A stretch of DNA of 6,143 bases from an uncultured Paenibacillaceae bacterium. Its GTDB lineage: Bacteria > Bacillota > Bacilli > Paenibacillales > CALAME01. How positions within the stretch are numbered: the stretch's first letter is position 1; every line of letters begins with the position of its first letter. The DNA lies in contig CALKAN010000146.1 of assembly GCA_937983035.1 (NCBI GenBank), positions 1 to 6,143 of the forward strand, written 5' to 3'. A program made the translations under genes and the position numbers. Shown piece after piece: positions 1 through 6,143 of the stretch. The notes beneath the pieces were generated by a model. It ran no database searches. It worked only from the letters and a program-made list of their open reading frames with translations, and had not been told where the DNA came from.

Positions 1-736
1 CGATGTCAATCATCGATTCCGGAACATCGGCTGCGCTCAATAGGCGCTTGATTTGCTGCGGCTTTTCGGAGTCCGCGAAACCGCCGCCGCTTAACAAATA
101 AAACATCAAGGCGCCTAAATTGTACAAATCTGCCCGGTGATCCTCTTCTGTCTTCGAATTCAATTGTTCTGGAGCCGCAAAACCTCTTGTGCCGGCTTTA
201 AACGCTGGGCCTTCGTTTGCTGACACCGCGATGCCAAAATCAATTAAGCGAACCATTCCGTTTCGATCGATCATTACATTCGCCGGATTTAAATCACGGT
301 AAATGACCGGCCTTTCATCAAACGAATGCAAATAAGTCAAACAGTCGCACAGTTGAAGGGCATAGCTTTGAATTTCTCCAATCGGGAGCTTATATCCAGC
401 TCGTGCAAATCGATGCTGCAACGTTTCCCCTTCAACCCATTCCATAATGATGCAGCTGAATTGTTCTTGTTCAAGCTCGACATAATCGACAATGTGAGGC
501 AATTGGGGATGGCTCAGCCTCATCATGAATGCAGCCTCATGCCGCAAAAGACGGCGCTGCTCGCCTGTGACGGTTTTCAGCGCCCATTTTTTCCCTGGAA
601 GCTTGAGATCAGCCGCTTGATAAACGGTTCCCATGCCGCCTTTGCCTGCGATGGCTTCAATCCGGTAACGCTGCTGAATAACCATGCCTGGCTTCAGCAA
701 TGCCGAGCTTTGCCGTCCAGGCCATTGATCTTGCAC
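1..736 (-). CDS. Serine/threonine protein kinase, N-terminal 245 residues (3' end beyond left edge)
   Basis: This is a Hanks-type protein kinase, which transfers the ATP gamma-phosphate to Ser/Thr of target proteins. The visible part holds nearly the whole catalytic domain: glycine-rich loop GKGGMG at 31-36, ATP-anchoring lysine in ALK at 52-54, a likely helix-C glutamate at E67, catalytic loop YRDLNPAN at 146-153, DFG at 166-168, APE at 188-190, and the DLYNLG helix-F motif at 203-208. The start is a GTG at 734-736, chosen because a strong AAAGGAGGAG lies 7 bases upstream; the next in-frame ATG (683-685) has no such site. Histidine of HRD is tyrosine, as in many Gram-positive kinases, but the catalytic-loop lysine is asparagine (N150), which is unusual. 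No membrane segment or sensor domain is visible; any would lie beyond the window. It follows the DUF2905 gene after 98 bases. Substrate is unknown. Confidence 0.93.
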   Translation of the reverse strand, partial: MQDQWPGRQSSALLKPGMVIQQRYRIEAIAGKGGMGTVYQAADLKLPGKKWALKTVTGEQRRLLRHEAAFMMRLSHPQLPHIVDYVELEQEQFSCIIMEWVEGETLQHRFARAGYKLPIGEIQSYALQLCDCLTYLHSFDERPVIYRDLNPANVMIDRNGMVRLIDFGIAVSANEGPAFKAGTRGFAAPEQLNSKTEEDHRADLYNLGALMFYLLSGGGFADSEKPQQIKRLLSAADVPESMIDI

Positions 737-743
737 GTCCCGA

Positions 744-753
744 CTCCTCCTTT
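744..753 (-). promoter_or_regulatory. Ribosome binding site of the kinase gene
   Basis: AAAGGAGGAG on the minus strand is a near-perfect Shine-Dalgarno sequence, 7 bases before the GTG at 734-736. It decides the start in favour of the GTG over the ATG 17 codons further in. Confidence 0.85.
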
Positions 754-818
754 GATTGCCTTCATTCGCACGCCAGAGCCAAAACTTCAACGATGATGAT
801 CCGTGCTACTGCTTAATA

Positions 819-833
819 TCGGCCAATGGCCGA
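819..833 (-). other. Small inverted repeat just after the DUF2905 stop codon
   Basis: A perfect 6-base inverted repeat (819-824 and 828-833) with a 3-base loop begins one base after the stop codon of the DUF2905 gene. It is GC-rich and could form a hairpin in the transcript. No run of T follows it on the minus strand, so it is not a standard intrinsic terminator. It might attenuate read-through into the kinase gene or protect the upstream mRNA 3' end; it could also be chance. The rest of the 737-834 gap shows only the kinase ribosome binding site and no convincing promoter. Confidence 0.35.
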
Positions 834-834
834 A

Positions 835-1062
835 TTATTTAAACAGGCGAAGCAAATAGAAGAGCAAGGACAATCCTATGCTGATGACAATGCAAGTTAC
901 GATCGGAAAATAGAAGCGAAAATTTTCCCGTTCAACGACAATGTCGCCCGGCAAGCGCCCCAGCGGCAAAAATTTTCCGGCAACTTGCCAGATCAAACCG
1001 ATAACAATCAATGCAATGCCGCCGTAAATAAGAAGTTTAGCTATCGGATTTATCGGGATCAT
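835..1062 (-). CDS. DUF2905-type small two-helix membrane protein
   Basis: A 75-residue protein with two hydrophobic helices, about residues 8-27 and 50-71. They are joined by a short polar loop holding LGRLPGD at 34-40, the hallmark of the DUF2905 family as I recognise it. The family is usually about 70 residues and has no assigned biochemical role; it is expected in the cytoplasmic membrane with both ends on the same side. The ATG at 1060-1062 lies 4 bases after the ypdA stop codon, so the two are almost certainly cotranscribed and probably translationally coupled. The only Shine-Dalgarno-like sequence (AAGGGG) abuts the ATG with no spacer, which also points to reinitiation by ribosomes leaving ypdA. 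No other start codon in this frame fits better. Function unknown. Confidence 0.85.
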   Translation of the reverse strand: MIPINPIAKLLIYGGIALIVIGLIWQVAGKFLPLGRLPGDIVVERENFRFYFPIVTCIVISIGLSLLFYLLRLFK

Positions 1063-1066
1063 CCCC

Positions 1067-2050
1067 TTATTTTGTTGATTTCTCTTTGCTTAAAATATGT
1101 TCTGCAATCGCATGACCATGAAAACGTCCATTTTCAATAAAAATAGAGTTCGCATCATTTCCCGCTGAAACTACGCCGGCGATATACAAGCCCGGAACGT
1201 GCGTTTCCATCGTTTCCTCATCAAAAATCGGAGCTCCCGTATCATCATTGAATTGAATGCCCATCTGTTCAAGCAGCGCCCGGTTTGGCCTGTAACCTGT
1301 CAAAGCAAAGACAAAATCATTTTCCAATTCGAATCGTTCGCCGTTTTGTTCGATAATTACAGACTTCGCTTTAATTTCTTTCACTTCAGCGTTCCAAATC
1401 ATTTTGATCCGTTCTTTTTTAATTGCACTTTCAAAGAGCGGCCGCACCCATGCCTTTACGCTTGCCGGCACTTCGCTTCCTCGATAAATGACCGTCACGT
1501 CAGCGCCGACCCGCTCCAGCTCCAGCGCTGCATCAACCGCAGAGTTCTTGGCGCCGATAATCGCCACCTTCATGCCGTGATATGGATGCGCGTCTTTAAA
1601 ATAGTGGGATACTTTCGGCAAGTCTTCCCCAGGAATGTTCAGCATGTTCGGGTTGTCATAATACCCTGTGGCGATCACGACATGCTCCGCTTCATATCGT
1701 TTCGTTTCACCATATCGATCGGTCGTCGTCAACGTAAAGCCGATGTCGCCGCGAACAACGCTCTCTACGTTTTCATACGTGTGGATGCGAAGCTGATAAT
1801 GCTGCGCAACCAGCCGGTAGTACGTCAGCGCTTCTTGCTTCGTCGGCTTTTCATGGACTGTCGTAAACGGGATGTCTCCGATCTCAATTAAGGAAGGCGT
1901 GCTGAAGAAAAGCATATGCGTCGGAAAATGATAAATGGAATTGACGATGCAGCCTTTCTCGATAATCAGCGGATCAAGCCCCCTGCGCTTGCATTCCACT
2001 GCTGCAGACAAACCGCACGGCCCCGCTCCAATAATAATGACTTGTTCCAT
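1067..2050 (-). CDS. ypdA: YpdA/Bdr-family bacillithiol disulfide reductase (FAD/NAD(P)H dependent)
   Basis: A cytosolic flavoprotein of 327 residues, close to the roughly 325 typical of YpdA. The family uses NADPH to reduce oxidised bacillithiol, working with bacilliredoxins to restore protein thiols after oxidative or hypochlorite stress. An N-terminal FAD-binding dinucleotide fold is seen at GAGPCG, 8-13. Its Cys12 occupies the place of the family's redox-active cysteine, and there is no thioredoxin-reductase CxxC pair. A second nucleotide fold carries IIGAKNSA at 164-171, the form typical of YpdA, and a C-terminal FAD-contacting segment is AGVVSAGND at 291-299. The ATG at 2048-2050 follows AGAAGGGG by 7 bases. 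It begins 29 bases after the ABC ATPase gene and ends 4 bases before the DUF2905 gene. Its presence implies a bacillithiol-making host. Other pyridine-nucleotide reductases are less likely given the Cys12 context. Confidence 0.93.
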   Translation of the reverse strand: MEQVIIIGAGPCGLSAAVECKRRGLDPLIIEKGCIVNSIYHFPTHMLFFSTPSLIEIGDIPFTTVHEKPTKQEALTYYRLVAQHYQLRIHTYENVESVVRGDIGFTLTTTDRYGETKRYEAEHVVIATGYYDNPNMLNIPGEDLPKVSHYFKDAHPYHGMKVAIIGAKNSAVDAALELERVGADVTVIYRGSEVPASVKAWVRPLFESAIKKERIKMIWNAEVKEIKAKSVIIEQNGERFELENDFVFALTGYRPNRALLEQMGIQFNDDTGAPIFDEETMETHVPGLYIAGVVSAGNDANSIFIENGRFHGHAIAEHILSKEKSTK

Positions 2051-2079
2051 TCCTCTTCCCCTTCTTTCTAGATGTTAAT

Positions 2080-2844
2080 TTATCGCACTTTAATCCAGGG
2101 TCTGTCACCATGCCAATCTACGTCGACCGGCGTGTCATAAGCTTGTTCAATAAAAGTCGGCGTCAATATTTCTTTCTTCGGGCCGGCAGCTAATATTTTT
2201 CCTTCGTGCACGAGCATGACGTGCGTAAAGACAGGCACGATTTCCTCAATATGATGAGTCACATAGATCATCTGGATGCCGCGCTGCTGAAATTTTTCCA
2301 AGTCGGATAGCAGCAGCTCCCTTTCATAAAGATCCAATCCCGCGCACGGTTCATCCATGATCAGCAAAGAAGGGTTCGTCATCAAGGCACGTGCCAACAA
2401 CACCTTTTTGCGCTCTCCTTGCGAGAGCAAACCAAGCGGCTGATCTTTCAGGCGGTCAATCTTCACTATTGACAGCATTTCCTCCGCTCTTTGCTTCAGT
2501 TCTTCGGGGACATGTTCATAGAAGCGGAGATAGCCGTATTCGCCTGCAGCAACGACTTCCCAAACCGGATCGCGCAGCGTCAGCTTTTCGACTAACGATT
2601 GGCTGATGTATCCGATCTTTTTCCGCACTTCCCGCACATCGCATCTGCCGTAATGGTTGCCCATCACTTCTATTGTTCCTTTGCTTGGAAACAAATACCC
2701 GTTCATCATTTCCAAAATCGTTGATTTGCCTGAACCATTGCGCCCTAAAATGACCCAATTTTCTCCTTTTTTCATATGAAATTGAACCGAGTCCAGAATG
2801 ACGCGGTTTTCTCGGATTAACGATATCTCACTGAACTTGATCAT
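2080..2844 (-). CDS. ylmA: YlmA-like ABC ATP-binding protein
   Basis: A single ABC nucleotide-binding domain of 254 residues with all motifs needed for ATP hydrolysis: Walker A GRNGSGKS at 34-41, Q-loop Gln82, signature LSQGE at 140-144, Walker B LLIMDEP at 160-166 with catalytic Glu165, D-loop AGLD at 168-171, and switch His197 in THH. The HIEEIVPVFTH segment (198-208) and the C-terminal PVDVDW segment (239-244) resemble B. subtilis YlmA, hence the name; orthology is a judgement from memory of the family. No permease gene is next to it, so the membrane partner, if any, lies elsewhere, or the protein acts outside transport. The ATG at 2842-2844 is preceded by GAGAGGG with a 5-base spacer. It starts 35 bases after nfo and ends 29 bases before ypdA, inside the apparent operon. 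Substrate unknown. Confidence 0.88.
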   Translation of the reverse strand: MIKFSEISLIRENRVILDSVQFHMKKGENWVILGRNGSGKSTILEMMNGYLFPSKGTIEVMGNHYGRCDVREVRKKIGYISQSLVEKLTLRDPVWEVVAAGEYGYLRFYEHVPEELKQRAEEMLSIVKIDRLKDQPLGLLSQGERKKVLLARALMTNPSLLIMDEPCAGLDLYERELLLSDLEKFQQRGIQMIYVTHHIEEIVPVFTHVMLVHEGKILAAGPKKEILTPTFIEQAYDTPVDVDWHGDRPWIKVR

Positions 2845-2879
2845 GGTTTCCCTCTCTTTTTTCTAATAAATTCGTGTCT

Positions 2880-3731
2880 CTATGGGAATAAGCTTGCTTC
2901 GTTTTCATCTGCAGACAGCCATTGCCTGACCATGGAGATCTCTTGCGGATGCAAGTTTTTATCCGGTGTTTCCAGCACTGCCGGGATTGGCAGATGACGC
3001 ACTTGTTGAATAAACTCTCGCAGCCATTCTCCCATCCATCCTTGTCCAAGCGGTGCATGACGATCTTTGCCTGAACCTGCTGGATAAGCTGAATCGTTCA
3101 AATGAATGGCCTTCACATGGTTGAAATAATCATTCACCCGAGCATCGTCCAGCAGTGAATGAACCGGCACTCGGGATAACAATCCGCTGGCAAATGCATG
3201 GCACGTATCAAAACAAAAACCAATCCGTTCGGGCTGGCTGCTCAATTCGCGAATTTGCGCCAGCTCATCCCATGTCGTCCCCATCGGCGGCGCGCCGCCG
3301 GCCTGATTTTCAATTAACAACAGTGCTTCCCCTGCGAAACGCTGCAGTATGTTCTCTATACATTGTAATATATTTTTATATCCTTGCAACGGGTCCGGGC
3401 CTTTATAATGCCCAAAATGGACGATCACCCCGACGGCGCCGCAAGCGTCGGCAATTTCCAAGTCATTGACGACGGTTTGCACGATCGCCTCACGCAGCGC
3501 GTCATCATCAGCAGCCAAGTTCACCGGATAAGGACTGTGCACTACCGCTGACAAATGGTGCTCCTGTACAAACGCTTTGCAGCGCGCAGCATCATGCATG
3601 TCCGGCTGCTTCACAGACAAACTGCGCGGATTTTTCGTAAAAAATTGACAGGCATCTGCTCCGATCGATACCGCCGTTTGAGCTGCGGCCAAATACCCTT
3701 TGCGAATGCTGACATGACTGCCGATTTGCAC
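2880..3731 (-). CDS. nfo: Endonuclease IV (AP endonuclease Nfo)
   Basis: Endonuclease IV cuts DNA 5' to abasic sites in base-excision repair and removes blocked 3' ends. The 283-residue protein is full length for the family and carries its metal-binding set in order: H65 (HSPY), H105 (HFGH), E141 (IENQAGG), D175 and H178 (FDTCH), H210 (HLNDS), D223 and H225 (GKDRHAPLGQG), and E254 (LETP). These match the nine ligands of the tri-zinc site known from the E. coli enzyme, and the N-terminal GSHVSI (4-9) is also typical. The start is GTG at 3729-3731, fixed by AAGGAGGG 6 bases upstream and by the family's usual beginning. The gene starts 12 bases after the mrfB stop codon, and its ribosome binding site overlaps that stop, so expression is likely coupled to the MrfAB repair proteins. 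Confidence 0.97.
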   Translation of the reverse strand: MQIGSHVSIRKGYLAAAQTAVSIGADACQFFTKNPRSLSVKQPDMHDAARCKAFVQEHHLSAVVHSPYPVNLAADDDALREAIVQTVVNDLEIADACGAVGVIVHFGHYKGPDPLQGYKNILQCIENILQRFAGEALLLIENQAGGAPPMGTTWDELAQIRELSSQPERIGFCFDTCHAFASGLLSRVPVHSLLDDARVNDYFNHVKAIHLNDSAYPAGSGKDRHAPLGQGWMGEWLREFIQQVRHLPIPAVLETPDKNLHPQEISMVRQWLSADENEASLFP

Positions 3732-3737
3732 GCACAG

Positions 3738-3745
3738 CCCTCCTT
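3738..3745 (-). promoter_or_regulatory. Ribosome binding site of nfo, overlapping the mrfB stop codon
   Basis: AAGGAGGG on the minus strand lies 6 bases before the nfo GTG start and shares two bases with the TAA stop of mrfB (3744-3746). It supports the GTG start and suggests translational coupling. Confidence 0.85.
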
Positions 3746-5096
3746 AATCAAAATAAAATGTCATCGACTGCGCATGATTGCTTTTTTTCTTCTTTCGCTG
3801 CAATCTTGCAATTCTTGCTTGAATCTCCTGCTCGAGTTTGGCATATTTGCGGTTCCATCTCGACCACGACATGCGCATCCTCACTTGTTCGCGCGCAAGC
3901 AGCGCATAAGTGAGTGCTTCTTCTATATTCTTGCTTCGATGTTCATAGTATTTAGCCAGCTCAATTAAAGTATCCACGTTCACCAACTTCGGCGCGGCAT
4001 GGCTTGCATCACATTCATGATCAGCTTCAGTTGAACACGCCATTTTCCAAAGCTTCACCGCCGAATCCCAGCGCTGCTTCTTCTTATGCCAAGCTGCAAG
4101 TTCAACAAGCTGCGAGATGGTCTCCGCGCGATCGATATTCTCGTATGCGAAGCTCATCGCTTCTTCTGCCAGTTCGGAGCATCCCAGGCGGTCAAGCCAA
4201 TAGCCGCAGCGAATCAGCTCTTCGAAACTCATCATTTGCTGCCATGGCAAGCGGCCGCTGAGCAGCTGGGAAAAATAAATCGTCAGCGCAGCCAAAGACA
4301 GCAAATCCCATTCATTGTGCTTAAAGATGCCGGCGACAAGCAAAGGGTTCTGCTCCTGCAAATATTGAAAATAAAGCGTCGGCGCAAGTGAGCCGGAGAT
4401 GTCATCCACGCGTTGAAAATGCAAGCGCTGAGCTTCCACTTCTCCTAAACGGCAGGAAGCGAGCGTCGTTTGCCATAGACTTCGCGACGGATGCAGCAAG
4501 TCAATATGAGCTTCGGGCTCTTGCAAACGCATCCGATGCATGATATACCGGCTCTTGATCAGCGGCCAATCAAAACTTCTCCCGTTATAAGTGACGATCG
4601 CCTTAAAGTTTGCCAGCTTTTCTTGCAAATGATGCAGCATGGCTGCTTCTTCTGCAGGATTGCGTATAAACAGCTGTTCGATTCGGAAGCAGTTCGCCTC
4701 TTTCCATGCGATGCCGATCATAAACGGAACATTCCCTGTACCGCTGCCAAGCCCTGTTGTCTCCGTATCTAAAAACAGCAGCTGATCAGATCGGATCTGT
4801 TCCAACTGAAACCGGCTTGCATGCGGTTTCGCTGACAAGTGCATGCCGGGAACCCCGGATGACAGCTCTCCTAACCGGAATAAGCCATGTTTGTAATCTA
4901 AAGGATATGTGCATGTTTTTTTGATAAAGCGGCCGTATTCGTTCTCACACCAAACGGTTCCCGGCAAATCCCAAGCCGTGCTTTGCGTCGAATCGATGCG
5001 GGGTTGCGCCGCCGCTTCCTGTCCCGCCTCAGGCTGGGCCGTGCTCTGCTGCTGACTTTTGCGCAGCCGTTGCAGCCTTTCTCTTAATCTGCTCAT
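3744..5096 (-). CDS. mrfB: MrfB (YprB) DEDDh-type exonuclease with helical-repeat C-terminus
   Basis: MrfB is the nuclease partner of the MrfA helicase; in B. subtilis the pair acts in repair of mitomycin C damage independently of UvrABC. The RNase H-like exonuclease core spans about 100-280. Its acidic motifs are FLDTET (D110, E112), NGRSFDWPLI (D176), and HNEWDLLSL (H260, D264), the DEDDh arrangement for two metal ions. The first 40 residues are a basic, then Gln/Ala/Ser-rich and probably flexible, segment. Residues about 290-435 are helical and resemble tetratricopeptide repeats, probably for partner binding, and end in a lysine-rich stretch (435-438). At 450 residues it is somewhat longer than the B. 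subtilis protein as I recall it. Its ATG overlaps the mrfA stop (ATGA, 5093-5096), and only a weak ribosome binding site precedes it, so translation is probably coupled. The known pairing with mrfA makes the call firm. Confidence 0.93.
   Translation of the reverse strand: MSRLRERLQRLRKSQQQSTAQPEAGQEAAAQPRIDSTQSTAWDLPGTVWCENEYGRFIKKTCTYPLDYKHGLFRLGELSSGVPGMHLSAKPHASRFQLEQIRSDQLLFLDTETTGLGSGTGNVPFMIGIAWKEANCFRIEQLFIRNPAEEAAMLHHLQEKLANFKAIVTYNGRSFDWPLIKSRYIMHRMRLQEPEAHIDLLHPSRSLWQTTLASCRLGEVEAQRLHFQRVDDISGSLAPTLYFQYLQEQNPLLVAGIFKHNEWDLLSLAALTIYFSQLLSGRLPWQQMMSFEELIRCGYWLDRLGCSELAEEAMSFAYENIDRAETISQLVELAAWHKKKQRWDSAVKLWKMACSTEADHECDASHAAPKLVNVDTLIELAKYYEHRSKNIEEALTYALLAREQVRMRMSWSRWNRKYAKLEQEIQARIARLQRKKKKSNHAQSMTFYFD
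5093..5096 (-). other. ATGA stop/start overlap coupling mrfA to mrfB
   Basis: On the minus strand the TGA stop of mrfA (5093-5095) and the ATG start of mrfB (5094-5096) share bases in an ATGA. With no strong Shine-Dalgarno sequence close upstream, mrfB is probably translated by ribosomes that have just finished mrfA, keeping the two partners in proportion. Confidence 0.9.
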
Positions 5097-6143
5097 GTCT
5101 GCCCGCCGATCTGCTCCAACAACTGCAACGCCAGCTCTTTGCCGCGCAATCCGACTTCTTCAATCGGGCCGACGCATGCGGGGTAGCCGCTCAAGCACGC
5201 GCAGCCGCGAATCAACGCTTCTGCTTCTGCCAGCAGCTTCTCATGCATCTGATAAAGCGTTTCGCTGAGGCCGATGCCGCCGGGATATCGATCATAGAAA
5301 TATAAAGCCGGCTTGCGGTCATGCACGGATTTCACTTGAGGCACGATGCGAATATCAAGCGGATCGCACATTAAATACATCGGAGCGATGTGCACCAGCA
5401 CATTCGACAGACCCAGCAGCGCAAATTGCATATTATCTGCAGTGAATGAAGCAGCAGTCTCTTCCGGAATCGTCATCCAATAAGAGCTCGTGTGCAGTTC
5501 TTCTTCAGGCAAATGAATCGGACCGGAGCCGATATTTTCATGCGTTCTTAATTTAATTTTCTTGAATATGGTAGGTTTGGCAATGACAGTAACCTCGCCG
5601 TACCGAATTTCGCACCCGCCGATATGTTTTTCACGATCCACATGAAGCACTTTTAATTCCACTGCCAAATTGGCATCAGTAAAGTAATCGACATTCACTT
5701 GCCTTACATACGCTTTCTTCTCTTCATAATCGAGCTTCTCCACTTGATACTGCATGCCTTCATGGATATAGATCGCTTCTTCGTGAATTAAAGTCGGCGC
5801 GCTGAAACGGTCAACTTCCCCGATCACGCGATGTCCTTCCGTCATATCGATGATGACGAAGTTTTCCTGCGCTGCCGAACGCAATGAAACGTGATTGGCC
5901 GGAAACGATTGCTCCATCCAATACCAGCGATCCTGAACCTGGTGCAGCGTTTGCTCTTCCGTAAGAAATGCCAGCACTTCTTCCAACGCTTCACCGCCAA
6001 ATTGCTCTCCCCGTTCAAAAGGAAGTTCATATGCCGCACATTTAATTTGATCGATCAAAATCATGAGATTGTCCGGATGAATGCGAGCTTGTTCCGGAGA
6101 GCGGCCGAGAAAAAACTCAGGATGGTTAATCATGTATTGATCC
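5093..6143 (-). CDS. mrfA: MrfA (YprA) DNA helicase, C-terminal part (5' end beyond right edge)
   Basis: This is the last 349 residues of a superfamily 2 helicase of the MrfA type, about 750 residues in B. subtilis. The family unwinds DNA 3' to 5' and works with MrfB in repair of crosslinking damage. The ATPase and helicase motifs would lie beyond the right edge. The frame stays open to that edge, and the ATG at 6131-6133 is an internal Met, not a start. The visible part matches the DUF1998/MrfA zinc-binding C-terminal region: the conserved DNLMILIDQIKCAA segment near the right edge, the YDRYPGGIG motif around 5270-5296, and a cysteine cluster at 5174-5203. That cluster reads CACLSGYPAC, whereas the family motif is CxCx3Cx2C. 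The third metal-binding cysteine is thus tyrosine (codon 5183-5185), which is odd. The gene overlaps mrfB by 4 bases. Other DUF1998 helicases are possible, but adjacent mrfB settles it. Confidence 0.92.
   Translation of the reverse strand, partial: DQYMINHPEFFLGRSPEQARIHPDNLMILIDQIKCAAYELPFERGEQFGGEALEEVLAFLTEEQTLHQVQDRWYWMEQSFPANHVSLRSAAQENFVIIDMTEGHRVIGEVDRFSAPTLIHEEAIYIHEGMQYQVEKLDYEEKKAYVRQVNVDYFTDANLAVELKVLHVDREKHIGGCEIRYGEVTVIAKPTIFKKIKLRTHENIGSGPIHLPEEELHTSSYWMTIPEETAASFTADNMQFALLGLSNVLVHIAPMYLMCDPLDIRIVPQVKSVHDRKPALYFYDRYPGGIGLSETLYQMHEKLLAEAEALIRGCACLSGYPACVGPIEEVGLRGKELALQLLEQIGGQT

Noticed and set aside
326..796. A 156-codon open frame on the plus strand across the kinase gene
   Set aside because: It is antisense to the kinase catalytic domain, whose motifs are unmistakable on the minus strand; the plus-strand product has no recognisable features.
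754..800. Possible promoter for the kinase (TTGAAG as a -35 box)
   Set aside because: At a 17-base spacing the -10 position reads GAATGA, matching the consensus at only one base, so there is no support.
826..1140. Plus-strand frame opposite the DUF2905 gene
   Set aside because: The minus-strand protein has two clean membrane helices and the LGRLPGD motif, whereas the plus-strand product is featureless and runs into ypdA.
1199..1891. A 230-codon open frame on the plus strand inside ypdA
   Set aside because: It is antisense to a clear YpdA protein, shows no recognisable domain and has a His/Arg/Phe-rich composition typical of reverse-strand shadows.
3285..3300. Perfect 16-base GC-only palindrome
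   Set aside because: It falls in the nfo codons for the AGGAPP segment; Gly, Ala and Pro codons give such GC runs readily, and no second copy was noticed in the window.
3361..3385. AT-rich patch resembling a promoter region
   Set aside because: It lies inside the conserved nfo reading frame and is explained by Tyr, Lys, Asn, Ile codons; no downstream gene start fits.
6131..6133. ATG as the start of a separate 346-codon gene
   Set aside because: The frame stays open to the right edge, and the surrounding residues match an internal segment of MrfA-type helicases, so this is an internal methionine.

Overview
The window is a compact, one-direction stretch of a Bacillales-type (Firmicutes) genome. 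All seven genes lie on the minus strand, so they read from the right edge to the left. The lineage is inferred from three things: strong AAGGAGG-type ribosome binding sites with some GTG starts, a YpdA/Bdr-type bacillithiol disulfide reductase, and an adjacent MrfA/MrfB (YprA/YprB) pair as known in Bacillus subtilis. The species cannot be named from the sequence alone.

In order of transcription the layout is: the C-terminal part of the DNA helicase MrfA (right edge, 5' end missing); MrfB, a DEDDh-type exonuclease; Nfo, endonuclease IV; a YlmA-like single ABC ATPase; YpdA/Bdr, an FAD/NAD(P)H thiol reductase; a 75-residue DUF2905-type membrane protein; and, after a 98-base gap, the N-terminal 245 residues of a serine/threonine protein kinase cut by the left edge. 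The junctions from mrfA to the small membrane protein are a 4-base overlap and gaps of 12, 35, 29 and 4 bases, so these six genes look like one operon. Its promoter would lie beyond the right edge. The kinase may be read through from the operon or have its own promoter; a small hairpin without a T-tract lies in the gap.

The functional theme is damage repair. MrfA and MrfB are established in B. subtilis as a helicase and nuclease acting in repair of mitomycin C damage, Nfo incises abasic and oxidised sites, and YpdA/Bdr restores the low-molecular-weight thiol pool after oxidative stress. That these are co-regulated for one stress response is an inference from gene order. The ABC ATPase and the small membrane protein have no assigned function.

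Two residue-level oddities deserve attention. MrfA has tyrosine where the third cysteine of its C-terminal zinc motif is expected. The kinase has asparagine where the conserved catalytic-loop lysine (HRDxKPxN) is expected. No RNA genes, mobile elements, CRISPR arrays or significant repeats were seen, and no gene-free stretch exceeds 98 bases.
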